A stretch of DNA of 42,331 bases from Arthrobacter cavernae (GCF_017368795.1 NZ_JAFNLL010000056.1:1-42331); one strand, 5' to 3'. Shown: positions 8,242 through 16,486, counted from the stretch's first letter. The notes: generated from the sequence alone by a model not told the origin. Program-made: numbers and translations.

Positions 8242-10011
8242 CTAGAAGAGGAAGTAGCGCTGCGCCATCGGCAGCACGTCGGAGGGTTCGCAGGTGGCTT
8301 CCACGCCGTCCACCGTGACCGTGTAGGTCTCGGGGTCCACCTGGATGTCCGGCGTGGCACCGTTGTGCTTCAGCTCGGACTTGGTGAGGCTGCGGATGCC
8401 GGACACCGGGCGGATGACCCGCTCCAGGCCCAGCTCCGCAGGCACGCCGGCCTCGATGGCCGCCTTGGACAGGAAGGTGATGGAGGACTGCTGCAGGGCC
8501 TTGCCGAGGGTGGCGAACATGGGGCGCATGGTGCGCGGCTGCGGCGTGGGGATGGAGCCGTTGGAATCACCCATCAGCGCATACGCGATCTGGCCGCCCT
8601 TGAGCACCAGATCGGGCTTCACCCCGAAGAATGCCGGATTCCACAGCACCAGGTCCGCGAACTTGCCGGCCTCGATGGAGCCGATGGAGTCGGCCATGCC
8701 CTGTGCGATGGCCGGGTTGATGGTGTATTTGGCCACGTAGCGCTTGAGCCGGAAGTTGTCGCTGTCTTCAGAACCGTGCGCCGCGCCCGAAGGGTCTTGC
8801 AGCACCCCGCGTTGCAGCTTCATGGCGTTGGCCACCTGCCAGGTGCGCGTCACCACCTCGCCCACGCGGCCCATGGCCTGTGAGTCGGAGGAGGTGATGG
8901 CGAAGATGCCCAGGTCCTGCAGCACGTCCTCGGCGGCGATGGTCTCGGCACGGATGCGCGAATCGGCGAACGCCACATCCTCCGGGATGTCCGGGTTCAG
9001 GTGGTGGCACACCATGAGCATGTCCAGGTGCTCTTCGATGGTGTTGCGCGTGTACGGCAGCGTGGGGTTGGTGGACGCCGGGAGCACGTTGGGCAGGCCG
9101 GCCATCTTGATGATGTCCGGGGCGTGCCCGCCGCCGGCGCCTTCCGTGTGGAAGGTGTGGATGACGCGGCCGTCGATCGCCTTGATGGTGTCTTCCACGA
9201 AGCCGCACTCGTTGAGGGTGTCGGTGTGGATGGCCACCTGGACGTCGTATTCGTCGGCGACCCGCAGGGACATGTCGATGGACGAGGTGGTGGCGCCCCA
9301 GTCCTCGTGGACTTTCAGGCCGATCGCACCGGCGCGGATCTGCTCGGCGAGGGGCTCGACGGCGGAGGCGTGGCCCTTGCCGAAGACGCCGATGTTGATG
9401 GGCAGGCCCTCAACGGACTGCAGGATCCGGGAGATGTGCCATGCGCCGGGGGTGATGGTGGTGGCCTTGGTGCCGTCCGCCGGGCCGGTGCCGCCGCCCA
9501 CCATGGTGGTGACGCCGTTGCACAGGGCCGTGGGGACCTGGTCCGGGGAGATGTAGTGGATGTGGGTGTCGATGCCGCCCGCGGTGAGGATCTTGCCTTC
9601 GCCGGCGATCATCTCGGTGCTGGCGCCGATCACGATGTCCACGCCGTCGGCGATCTGCGGGTTGCCGGCCTTGCCGATCTTGAAGATATGGCCGTCCTTG
9701 AGCGCGACGTCGGCCTTGTAGATGCCCGTGTAGTCCAGCACGATCACGTTGGAGATGACCGTGTCCGGGACGTCGAGGACCTCATCGGAACCCTTGTTTG
9801 ATGCAGGGAGTCGCCCGTCGCGGGTCACCTGGCCGTTCTGGCCCATGCCGTCGCGGACCACCTTGCCGCCGCCGAACATGACTTCCTCGCCGTAGACGGT
9901 GTAGTCCTTCTCGATCTCGAGGAAAAGCTCGGTGTCCGCCAGGCGGATGGCGTCGCCCGTCGTCGGGCCGTACAGCTCGGCGTACTGCCGGCGGGAAAGG
10001 TCGAAGCTCAC
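8242..10011 (-). CDS. ureC: Urease subunit alpha (catalytic, UreC)
   Basis: This is the catalytic subunit, which hydrolyses urea to ammonia and carbamate at a dinuclear nickel site. The GTG at 10011 overlaps the ureB stop (GTGA) and gives 589 residues. All active-site residues are present: H150 and H152 (HIH), carbamylated K233 (GLKVHEDWG), H262, H288, flap C335-H336 (MVCHH) and D376. Each is numbered exactly 16 higher than my recollection of Klebsiella UreC (134, 136, 217, 246, 272, 319/320, 360). Up to RDGMGQ the offset is only one, so about 15 extra residues lie between about 60 and 85, seen as RLPASNKGSDEVL. It is otherwise a full-length, normal UreC, encoded between ureB and ureE. Confidence 0.97.
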   Translation of the reverse strand: MSFDLSRRQYAELYGPTTGDAIRLADTELFLEIEKDYTVYGEEVMFGGGKVVRDGMGQNGQVTRDGRLPASNKGSDEVLDVPDTVISNVIVLDYTGIYKADVALKDGHIFKIGKAGNPQIADGVDIVIGASTEMIAGEGKILTAGGIDTHIHYISPDQVPTALCNGVTTMVGGGTGPADGTKATTITPGAWHISRILQSVEGLPINIGVFGKGHASAVEPLAEQIRAGAIGLKVHEDWGATTSSIDMSLRVADEYDVQVAIHTDTLNECGFVEDTIKAIDGRVIHTFHTEGAGGGHAPDIIKMAGLPNVLPASTNPTLPYTRNTIEEHLDMLMVCHHLNPDIPEDVAFADSRIRAETIAAEDVLQDLGIFAITSSDSQAMGRVGEVVTRTWQVANAMKLQRGVLQDPSGAAHGSEDSDNFRLKRYVAKYTINPAIAQGMADSIGSIEAGKFADLVLWNPAFFGVKPDLVLKGGQIAYALMGDSNGSIPTPQPRTMRPMFATLGKALQQSSITFLSKAAIEAGVPAELGLERVIRPVSGIRSLTKSELKHNGATPDIQVDPETYTVTVDGVEATCEPSDVLPMAQRYFLF

Positions 10012-10352
10012 TGGGCTGCCCCTTCGGTCTTGTCGGCGGCGGCTGTGTCCAGGGGCCCGTTGACGGCGTCGCGCAGGCCGTAGACCTCGCGGGTTCCGGC
10101 CAGTTCCACCAGGTGGACGGTCCTGGTGTCGCCGGGCTCGAAGCGGGCGGCGGTGCCCGCGGGGATGTCCAGCCGGCGGCCGTACGCCAGCTCGCGGTCG
10201 AATTCGAGGCCTGGGTTCGCCTCGGCGAAGTGGTAGTGCGAGCCGATCTGGACGGGGCGGTCGCCGCGGTTGACCACCTCGACGGCGATTGCCTCGCGGC
10301 CGCTGTTGCACGTGATCGGCTCGGAGTGGAGCCTGTATTCACCGGGAATCAT
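10008..10352 (-). CDS. ureB: Urease subunit beta (UreB)
   Basis: This is a small structural subunit of the (UreABC)3 enzyme. From the ATG at 10352 it has 114 residues, normal for the family. It begins MIPGEYRL and contains the conserved NRGDRPVQIGSHYHFAE block, LDIPAGTAARFEPGDTRTV and a C-terminal charged tail. The longer frame to 10433 would lie inside ureA and lacks homology-like sequence. The upstream GGAGCGCCTCCCCC supplies the ribosome site. The gene starts 13 nt after the ureA stop and overlaps ureC by 4 nt. Confidence 0.95.
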   Translation of the reverse strand: MIPGEYRLHSEPITCNSGREAIAVEVVNRGDRPVQIGSHYHFAEANPGLEFDRELAYGRRLDIPAGTAARFEPGDTRTVHLVELAGTREVYGLRDAVNGPLDTAAADKTEGAAQ

Positions 10353-10365
10353 GGGGGAGGCGCTC

Positions 10366-10668
10366 CTAGCGGATGGGGTCGTGAACGGTGACGAGCTTGG
10401 TGCCATCGGGGAACGTGGCCTCGATCTGAACATCGTGGATCATCTCGGGCACGCCCTCCATGACGTCCTCGCGCCGCAGCAGCGTGGTGCCGTAGCTCAT
10501 GAGGTCAGCCACCGTGCGGCCGTCACGGGCGCCTTCGATCAATTCGTAGCTGATGATCGCCACGGCCTCGGGAAAATTCAGCTTCAGCCCCCGGGCCTGC
10601 CGGCGTCGCGCGAGGTCGGCGGCAACCACGATCATGAGCTTTTCCTGCTCACGGGGCAAAAGATGCAT
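10366..10668 (-). CDS. ureA: Urease subunit gamma (UreA)
   Basis: This is the smallest urease structural subunit, at 100 residues, which is the standard length. The sequence starts MHLLPREQEKLMI and shows the family blocks ARGLKLNFPEAVAIIS, EGARDGRTVADLM, VMEGVPEMIHDVQIEATFPDG and LVTVHDPI. The ATG at 10668 follows GAAGGAGAACCG, a good ribosome site. It is the first gene of ureABCEFGD-nixA; a candidate promoter lies about 95-120 nt upstream. Confidence 0.97.
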   Translation of the reverse strand: MHLLPREQEKLMIVVAADLARRRQARGLKLNFPEAVAIISYELIEGARDGRTVADLMSYGTTLLRREDVMEGVPEMIHDVQIEATFPDGTKLVTVHDPIR

Positions 10669-10760
10669 CGGTTCTCCTTCGGAAAGTTGGGTGCCGCGAA
10701 GCCGGACGTCAGATCACTCGAGGCTTGAAACAGCCGAGGACGCCGGGGGCAGCTACTACG

Positions 10761-10790
10761 GTTATAGCTCCAAACGTCTGACATATCCAA
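10761..10790 (-). promoter_or_regulatory. Candidate urease operon promoter
   Basis: On the minus strand TTGGAT (10790-10785) and TATAAC (10766-10761) are separated by 18 nt, a plausible vegetative promoter reading toward ureA, about 93 nt before its start codon. No clear GlnR box was recognised. The rest of the interval 10669-11041 contains only the tRNA-Lys terminator hairpin; I see no gene in it. Confidence 0.4.
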
Positions 10791-11003
10791 TCCGCGGATG
10801 CCCGGCACCTTCGACGCACTTTGTGACCGGCGTAGCGGCCCTGCATCAAAACGTACTCTGACAGCGGGGGAAAGGAACAGACCCGGGTTCCGGCACGCCG
10901 CAGGGTGGAGGAGGGCCGCCGCTGCGACCGTGAACGTGACGGTGGCCGCCAAAGGTTAGGGAGCGTCGCTGGTCGAGGACGGGGCGCAGGCCCTGAAACA
11001 ACA

Positions 11004-11034
11004 GCAGGCCAGAGACGATGTGTCTCTGGCCTGC
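11004..11034 (-). terminator. Intrinsic terminator of tRNA-Lys
   Basis: A 13-bp perfect stem (11004-11016 and 11022-11034, arm GCAGGCCAGAGAC) has a 5-nt loop. On the minus strand, downstream of the tRNA, it is followed by TGTTGTTTC, a moderately T-rich run. It sits 8 nt past the tRNA 3' end. Confidence 0.75.
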
Positions 11035-11041
11035 GAAAGGG

Positions 11042-11114
11042 TGGGCCCTGTGGGGATCGAACCCACGACCCACGGATTAAAAGTCCGATGCTCTACCAAC
11101 TGAGCTAAAGGCCC
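11042..11114 (-). tRNA. tRNA-Lys (anticodon UUU)
   Basis: This is a complete cloverleaf of 73 nt. The acceptor stem GGGCCTT pairs with AGGGCCC, with one G-U. The D-arm is AGCTCAGTTGGTAGAGC, the anticodon arm CGGACTTTTAATCCG carries TTT, and the T-arm is GTGGGTTCGATCCCCAC. The discriminator is A. The following genomic bases are CC, not a full CCA. Confidence 0.97.
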
Positions 11115-11407
11115 CTGCCGGTTGTCGAAACAGCCGGCCCAGTCCATTTCTGGACGATAAATACTTTACCCCACGTCGGGGTGGTCTGTGGCACACCGGC
11201 CCGGCCGCCGTCGTGACCTTCTTTGGGCAGGCAGCGCCCGACGGCGCGCGGCGGCTGCGGCGTGTCGGGGCACCGGCGGATCCAAAGAGGGTCAGGACGG
11301 CACACCCCCGGCACACCCCCAGCGGCGCGGCCGCCAAATGCCGGCACCACCCCAGGCCCCAAGGCACCCTGCTCGACCCCGGCTGTGCACAGGAGTAGCG
11401 TTGGGGC
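11115..11407. other. Intergenic gap, no gene seen
   Basis: About 290 nt separate the tRNA from the next gene. GC-rich frames occur on both strands but none has a ribosome site or conserved-looking protein. The promoter of tRNA-Lys and that of the gene at 11408 must lie here; I could not assign hexamers with confidence. Confidence 0.5.
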
Positions 11408-12067
11408 ATGAGCGAACAGCCAGGACCCAAACCCTATGGCGGAGCTAACAGGCACCACAAGCCCAAGCCCTTCGCACCCATAGACTTCGAGCCTTTCGCT
11501 GGCGGAGCGGATCCCGCGCGCGTGTCCGAGGCCGCCCACCTTGCCGCCCAGGCGCTGGTCCGCCGGGGCCGCGACAGCGACGACCCCAAGGTCACCAAGC
11601 GCCTCGTGAAACTTGCCGATGAGCAGGGCCTGGACGCCATCGCCGAGATGTGGGCCGAAAGCCCCGCACGGTCGTTGCCCGGCGCACTGTGGCGCCTCTA
11701 CGCCCTGCGCGCGGCAACGATGCAGGACTCCGAGCGCATCTCCGTCTACTTCAAGGCCGGCAAGGACACCGCACAGGTCGCCAACGTTGTTGCCGGCGCC
11801 GCGGAGCCCCCCGGAGCCGAGGAAATGAAGACCATGGCTGACGCCATTCTCCACGGCGCGTTCGACGGCGATTTCGACGTCGCGCTGGAACGTTCCGCGG
11901 CCTTCTGCCGGGTTGTGGCGCTCGGCCAGGCGACCATCGCCGACGGCGCCGAACACTCCAACGAGGGCCACGCGAGCAAACTGACGCGCAATTCCCACCA
12001 GCTCGTGAAGACGGCGGAGGACCTCGAGCACGCGGCAAATGCGTGGCGCCTGGGCGAGCTGGACTAG
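11408..12067 (+). CDS. Conserved actinobacterial protein of unknown function
   Basis: This 219-residue soluble protein has no signal peptide or membrane segment. The first 35 residues are Pro/Gly/Lys/His-rich (PKPYGGANRHHKPKPFAP) and look disordered. The rest is Ala/Leu-rich and probably helical, with recognisable stretches ALWRLYALRAATM, VVAGAAEPPGAEEM and HEGHASKLTRNSHQLVKTAEDLE-like C-terminal helices. I recognise it as a protein common in Micrococcaceae and relatives that is sometimes mislabelled as an RNA polymerase subunit; nothing in the sequence supports that label. Start: ATG at 11408 with an AGGAG about 12 nt upstream (rather distant). It is monocistronic between the tRNA and the phosphate genes. 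Confidence 0.8.
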   Translation: MSEQPGPKPYGGANRHHKPKPFAPIDFEPFAGGADPARVSEAAHLAAQALVRRGRDSDDPKVTKRLVKLADEQGLDAIAEMWAESPARSLPGALWRLYALRAATMQDSERISVYFKAGKDTAQVANVVAGAAEPPGAEEMKTMADAILHGAFDGDFDVALERSAAFCRVVALGQATIADGAEHSNEGHASKLTRNSHQLVKTAEDLEHAANAWRLGELD

Positions 12068-12304
12068 TGGTCCGTCCGTGGTGGGGCGCCCAGCCGGCCC
12101 ACCACTTCCCGGCCCGGCTGTCAATGTTGACTTAGCCCGGCGGACGTAGAAAACTGAAACTGGTGTCGAACCGCGAAACCCCCGGGCTTCAACTGATAGC
12201 CGCTTCGAGCGGCCTACCGCCGAGAGGCGTATCCGGTTCGGCACCATTTTTATGCCTTCGGCAACGACGCCGGCCCATCCTGCCCCTCCAACACCGAAGG
12301 CACC

Positions 12305-12922
12305 ATGAAGCTGCGCCTCTTTCCCCAGGAACCTGCCGGGCTCGTCCTGCTCGCACAGCTGGCCGGCCAGATCCTTGCCGCAACCGGAACCATGTCGGAG
12401 ATCCTGGGCGCACCGGCCAGTGAGCACGACCGCTTGGCGGAAGAGCTGCACGAGCACGAGTCCAAGTCCCTGGACCTGCACTTCGCACTGCTGACGCACA
12501 TGCGCACAAGCTTCGTGAACCCGCTCCCCCGCGAGGACATGTACGCCCTGTCCCGGCACCTCAACGATGCCATGGAGAAGCTGGACGCCGCAGGTGAGCT
12601 CATTGCCCTGTACAAGCTGGACCGCCTGCCCAAGCGCGCCGCGGACCAGCTGGAAATCATCAGCCGCCAGGCCGAACTCACCGTGGACGCCATGCAGAAG
12701 CTGAACAACCTCGATGAGTTGGAGGACTACTGGATCGAGATGCTGCGGCTGGCCAAGCGCGCCGAGCGCACGCACCGGGTCTGGGTTGCCGAGCAGCTCA
12801 GGGACCTGAAGTCCGCCCAGTACGCCCGGCACCGGGACATCGCCGACCAGCTGGTGGACGTCACCAAGGAAATGCGGAAGGTTGCCACCCAGGTAGGCAG
12901 CATCATCGTCAAGGAATCGTGA
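12305..12922 (+). CDS. DUF47 (PhoU-like) phosphate transport regulator
   Basis: This 205-residue all-helical protein belongs to the DUF47 family, related to PhoU. Its genes are characteristically paired with PiT permeases, whose activity they are thought to modulate. Visible features are the N-terminal MKLRLFPQEP, an acidic/His stretch EHDRLAEELHEHESKSLDLH (metal-binding Glu/His typical of the fold), and NPLPREDMYALSRHLNDAMEKLDAAGEL, the second PhoU-like repeat. The ATG at 12305 lies in a separate transcription unit after a gap of about 237 nt. The PiT gene follows after a single base, so the two are translationally coupled. Confidence 0.9.
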   Translation: MKLRLFPQEPAGLVLLAQLAGQILAATGTMSEILGAPASEHDRLAEELHEHESKSLDLHFALLTHMRTSFVNPLPREDMYALSRHLNDAMEKLDAAGELIALYKLDRLPKRAADQLEIISRQAELTVDAMQKLNNLDELEDYWIEMLRLAKRAERTHRVWVAEQLRDLKSAQYARHRDIADQLVDVTKEMRKVATQVGSIIVKES

Positions 12923-12923
12923 C

Positions 12924-13934
12924 GTGACCACCGCCTTCCTCGTCCTGGTGATGGGGCTGTCCGCCGGTTTCGCCTTCCTGAACGGCTTCCGGGACGTCTC
13001 CAACGCCGTCGCGCTGTCCACGAGGACCCGGGCCCTGACGCCTTCCGTTGCCGTGCTGCTGGCAGCAATCTTCAACTTTGTGGGCGCCGTGCTCAGCGGC
13101 GGTTTTGTGCTCGCTCTCACCCAGTCATGGATCACCCTGCCCAGCGGCACCGGCGGCCTGACCATGCTCGCCTCCGCGCTGTGCAGCGCCATCCTGTGGG
13201 GCGTGTACGCGTGGTGGCGCGGCATCCCGCTGTCCTCCACCCATTCGCTGGTGGGCGGCCTCATCGGCGCTGGCACGGCGAGCATCCTGGTGGGCGGCAA
13301 CGCCGTGGGCGGCGTGGACAATGCGCTGCTGGCCCAGGTGGTCCTGCCGCTGCTGCTCTCGCCGGTCATCGCCTTCGTGGCGGCCTATCTGCTCGTATGG
13401 CCCGTGACGTGGGCCGCCCGCTATACCCAGCCGGATGTGGTCAACGGCCGCTTCCGCCGGGCGCAGGCCGTCTCCACTGCTGCTGTGGCGTTCGGCCACG
13501 GGCTCCAGGATGGCCAGCGCACCGCCGCAGTGCTGCTGCTGGCACTGGTTGCGGCCGGCTTGTCCGGCGGCAACGAGGTCCCGCTATGGGTGCTGCTCCT
13601 GACGGCCGCCATGCTGACCCTGGGCACGCTGTGCGGCGGCTGGCGGATCTCCCACACCCTGGGCCACAAACTGGTCCGTGTGGACCCGCTGAAGGGCTTC
13701 GTGGCACAGACGCTGACCTCGGTCATGCTGTTCATCGGCGCCATCGGATTGCACCTGCCGCTGTCCACCACGCACACGCTGACGGCGTCAGTCCTCGGCG
13801 CCAGCACCAACCAGCCCTTCTCCGGCATCAACCGCAGGCTCGTCATCAGGGTCCTGGCGTTCTGGGTCCTCACACCCCTGGTCACCGCGGCCATGGCGCT
13901 CATCCTGGAACTCGCGTTCTCGCCGCTCAACTGA
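12924..13934 (+). CDS. Inorganic phosphate transporter, PiT family
   Basis: This low-affinity cation-coupled phosphate permease of 336 residues has about ten hydrophobic segments. The two internally repeated PiT signatures are present: GFRDVSNAVALSTRTRALTP near residue 21 (GANDxxN-like) and FGHGLQDGQRTAAV near residue 190. The helices SSTHSLVGGLIGAG and LSTTHTLTASVLGAS are also present. Start: GTG at 12924, one base after the DUF47 stop, so translation is coupled. This constitutive-type system complements the high-affinity Pst system at 19740-23930. No PHO box was seen upstream of the pair. Confidence 0.93.
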   Translation: MTTAFLVLVMGLSAGFAFLNGFRDVSNAVALSTRTRALTPSVAVLLAAIFNFVGAVLSGGFVLALTQSWITLPSGTGGLTMLASALCSAILWGVYAWWRGIPLSSTHSLVGGLIGAGTASILVGGNAVGGVDNALLAQVVLPLLLSPVIAFVAAYLLVWPVTWAARYTQPDVVNGRFRRAQAVSTAAVAFGHGLQDGQRTAAVLLLALVAAGLSGGNEVPLWVLLLTAAMLTLGTLCGGWRISHTLGHKLVRVDPLKGFVAQTLTSVMLFIGAIGLHLPLSTTHTLTASVLGASTNQPFSGINRRLVIRVLAFWVLTPLVTAAMALILELAFSPLN

Positions 13935-13996
13935 GCGTCCGCCGCTCAACTGAACTTCCCCCCGCGCGTCCCCGAGAGCCGGGCAGCGGGGCCGTT

Positions 13997-14671
13997 TCAG
14001 CCGGCCGGCATCCACCGGTACCGGCGTTCCGGCCTGCCAACCCCGCCGTAGCGCAGCTGGACGGTAACCCGGCCCTCCTCGCTCAAGTACTCGAGATACC
14101 GCCGGGCGCTGACCCGGGATGTCCCCAGGACGTCCGCGGCCTCGCTGGCGGACAGGTCCGCAGCGGTTCCCCGGAGCAGTTCCTCCACCAGGCGCAGGGT
14201 CTCCACGCTGCATCCCTTGGGCAGCGGACGCTCCGCCCGGCTCAGGCCGAACACCCTGTTCACATCGGCTTGCTCGGCCGTGCTCTTCGAGGAATCCAGG
14301 GAGCCGTAGCTGCGCTGGTAGTGCTCCAGCCGCTCGCGGAGGTCGTCACCGGAGAACGGTTTCATCAGGTAGTGGACAATGCCTCCGCGCAGCGCACGCC
14401 TGACCGTGTCCACCTCGCGTGCGGCACTGATGACCAGGACGTCCAGCTCGGGCACGGCTTCCCGCAGCTGCTGCAGCAGCTCGAGGCCGCTGATGTCCGG
14501 CAAATGGATGTCCAGCAGGACCAGGTCCGGCGTGAGGCGCCGGGCCTCGACGAGCGCCTGGGCGCCGGTGTGGGCAACACCCACCACCTCGAACCCGGGC
14601 GTCTGCCGGACAAACCCGGCGTGGACCTTGGCCACCATGAAGTCGTCGTCGACTACCAGGACCTTGATCAT
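13997..14671 (-). CDS. citB: Two-component response regulator, CitB/DcuR family
   Basis: This is a DNA-binding response regulator of 224 residues. The receiver domain (1 to about 120) has the acidic pocket D8-D9, phosphoacceptor D54 (LVLLDIHLPD), S82 and K104 (LMKPF). The C-terminal part (about 150-224) is a winged-helix/HTH of the CitB type (LSASEAADVLGTSRVSARRYLEYLSEEG). The ATG at 14671 overlaps the kinase stop as ATGA. Together with the adjacent kinase it most likely activates the divergent tctCBA operon, as CitAB does for tctCBA and citH in Corynebacterium glutamicum (established there; inferred here). Confidence 0.9.
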   Translation of the reverse strand: MIKVLVVDDDFMVAKVHAGFVRQTPGFEVVGVAHTGAQALVEARRLTPDLVLLDIHLPDISGLELLQQLREAVPELDVLVISAAREVDTVRRALRGGIVHYLMKPFSGDDLRERLEHYQRSYGSLDSSKSTAEQADVNRVFGLSRAERPLPKGCSVETLRLVEELLRGTAADLSASEAADVLGTSRVSARRYLEYLSEEGRVTVQLRYGGVGRPERRYRWMPAG

Positions 14672-16350
14672 GCCAATGGGCTCCGCTTCTGCAGGCGTGC
14701 TGTGAAAACGGCGCCGTTGTCGTTGTGGACGCCCACCTCGCCGCCGCGCCTCAGACATACTAGCCGGGTCAGCGGCAGTCCGAAGCCCCTGCCGCCGTCG
14801 CCGCTTGCCGCTTTGGTGGTGAAGCCGCGGCGGAAGATGTCATCCATCTGTTCCGGGGCGACGCCGGGGCCCGAGTCCCGGACGGTGACCAGCACGTGGT
14901 CGGCTTCCTCGGTGAGCCGGACGCGGACGGTCGCCTCGGGGGTTCCGGTGACCGCGTCCATGGCGTTGTCCACCAGGTTGCCCACCACGGTGGTCAGATC
15001 GCGCGACAACTGCTCGTCCACGCGGCCAAGGTGCGAGTCCTCATCCAGCTGCAGGGTCACCACGCGTTCGCCTGCCAGGCTGGTCTTGGCGATGAGCAGG
15101 GCCGCGAGCGCGGGGTCGTGGACGCGCGAGGTGACGTCGTCGGAGAGCCGGTTCCGGCTCAGGCTGACGCCGCTGACAAAGCTGACCACCTCCTCGTATT
15201 CGCCCAGCTGGATCAGCCCGGAAATGGTGTGGAGCTGGTTCGCGAACTCGTGCGTCTGCGCCCGGAGCGCATCCGTGGTGGTGCGCGTGGCCCCCAGTTC
15301 CTTCTCCAAGGAGGAAAGCTCGGTCCGGTCGCGCAGGGTCGTCACGGAGCCGATGACGCGGCCGTGGGAGCGCATGGGCTTCCGGTTCAGCACCACCAGG
15401 CGTTCGCCCACCAGGACCAGGCGGTCCGGGTCCGGCTGCTCCGTGGTCAGGTCCTCCCGCAGTTGCTTTTGCATCGCCATCTCCTCGAGCGTCCGGCCCA
15501 GGCAGTCCTCCGGAAGTTCGAGGAACTCCCTTGCGCTCTTATTGGCGACGGTGATCCGCTCGTGCGGGTCCAGGGCGATGACCCCTTCCTTTACCCCGTG
15601 CAGGATGGCCTCCCGGTGTTCCACAAGCCCGGCGATCTCGCCCGGTTCCAGGCCGAAAGTCTGCCGCTTGATACGGCGCGAAAGCAGCAGCGAACACGCT
15701 GCGCCCAGCGCCAGCGAGACGCCCAGGTATGTCAACAGATTGGGGATCGCCTCGCCCAGCCGCTCCAAGACAGAGGGGTATTGGCGCCCGACGGCGACGA
15801 TGCCCACCATGGTGCCGCCGTCGTCGATCACTGGCACGTGGGCCACCAGCGAAGTGCTGCCCTCCATGCTGACCGCACCGGTCCAGGCCCTTCCTTCACG
15901 CACGGCACTGGAGCCGAGGGCCAGGGGCGTGCCCAGCTTGGAGTTGTCCGGGGACGTGAGAATGGTGAGGTCCGGTTTGGCGAGGATGGCAAAGCTGGAC
16001 CCGGACACGGTCCGGGCGGATTCGGCCACCGAGGGCAGCGCGGAGCCCTGGCGGGGCTCCGCCGTCGGAAGCAGCGAGCGCACCACCGGCATCGCGGCCA
16101 GCGATTCGGCGGCGGAAAGCGCCCTCCTGCCTTCCACGCGCTCGAAGGTCTGCGTGGACTGCGCCAGGGAGATCGCGATGACACCAAGGAGCACGGCCAG
16201 AACAATCAGCAGCTGCAGCCCCAGGAGCTGCCCCGCCAGGGACAGCCGGCGCCGACGCAGGATTCTGGGCCTGCCGGCGCCGTGCGGTTCGGCCTGCTGT
16301 GGCAGCGCATCTTTGAGCACAGGGGTTCCTTTGGAAAGGTGGTTGTCCAT
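14668..16350 (-). CDS. citA: Sensor histidine kinase, CitA/DcuS family
   Basis: This is a membrane-bound kinase of 560 residues that senses an external di- or tricarboxylate. Layout: a basic cytoplasmic N-terminus, TM1 near 40-65 (LLGLQLLIVLAVLL), an extracytoplasmic PDC/PAS-like sensor domain (about 66-205), TM2 near 210-230, and a cytoplasmic PAS (GLVEHREAILHGVKEGVIALD). The Spo0B-type dimerisation segment has H367 in THEFANQLHTISGL. HATPase motifs are LVDNAMDAV (N box) and DSGPGV with GGRGFGLPL (G boxes). It overlaps the regulator gene by 4 nt and is divergent from tctC, which sits 136 nt away. Confidence 0.93.
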   Translation of the reverse strand: MDNHLSKGTPVLKDALPQQAEPHGAGRPRILRRRRLSLAGQLLGLQLLIVLAVLLGVIAISLAQSTQTFERVEGRRALSAAESLAAMPVVRSLLPTAEPRQGSALPSVAESARTVSGSSFAILAKPDLTILTSPDNSKLGTPLALGSSAVREGRAWTGAVSMEGSTSLVAHVPVIDDGGTMVGIVAVGRQYPSVLERLGEAIPNLLTYLGVSLALGAACSLLLSRRIKRQTFGLEPGEIAGLVEHREAILHGVKEGVIALDPHERITVANKSAREFLELPEDCLGRTLEEMAMQKQLREDLTTEQPDPDRLVLVGERLVVLNRKPMRSHGRVIGSVTTLRDRTELSSLEKELGATRTTTDALRAQTHEFANQLHTISGLIQLGEYEEVVSFVSGVSLSRNRLSDDVTSRVHDPALAALLIAKTSLAGERVVTLQLDEDSHLGRVDEQLSRDLTTVVGNLVDNAMDAVTGTPEATVRVRLTEEADHVLVTVRDSGPGVAPEQMDDIFRRGFTTKAASGDGGRGFGLPLTRLVCLRRGGEVGVHNDNGAVFTARLQKRSPLA

Positions 16351-16402
16351 TCATTATCGGGCAAGCAAAATCGAATGCGGCTGTGACCACAATGAACAAA
16401 AC

Positions 16403-16415
16403 GTTCTTTGAGAAC
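16403..16415. promoter_or_regulatory. Palindrome GTTCT-N3-AGAAC in the citA-tctC intergenic region
   Basis: GTTCTTTGAGAAC is a perfect 5-bp inverted repeat with a 3-nt centre. It sits between the divergent kinase and tctC promoters, partly overlapping an imperfect GAACAAAACGTTC repeat just upstream. It is a candidate site for the CitB-type regulator; the assignment is by position only. Confidence 0.4.
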
Positions 16416-16421
16416 ACAAGC

Positions 16422-16435
16422 GTGACCGGCGTCAC
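16422..16435. promoter_or_regulatory. GlxR/CRP-like site upstream of tctC
   Basis: GTGACCGGCGTCAC fits the GTGA-N6-TCAC core of the CRP/GlxR family (consensus TGTGA-N6-TCACA) and is symmetrical one base further on each side (C/G). It is 52 nt upstream of the tctC start, overlapping the likely promoter, which suggests cAMP-dependent carbon control of tricarboxylate uptake. No crp/glxR gene is in the window. Confidence 0.5.
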
Positions 16436-16486
16436 GGGCGGCCATAGCGTGGAGCTACTCCCACCAATGACGAGAAGAGGAACATC

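Noticed and set aside
12127..12155. Promoter TTGACT-N17-AAAACT for the DUF47-PiT operon
   Set aside because: The -35 is fair but the -10 is poor; not strong enough to list.
11105..13369. A 754-codon minus-strand frame across tRNA-Lys, the conserved protein and DUF47/PiT
   Set aside because: It overlaps a tRNA and three well-supported plus-strand genes and has no recognisable domain.
13127..16411. A very long plus-strand open frame (over 1000 codons) antisense to the end of PiT and to citB/citA
   Set aside because: It is antisense to two genes with complete motif sets. Its translation is Arg/Ser/Pro-rich with no domain, as expected for the opposite strand of GC-rich coding DNA.
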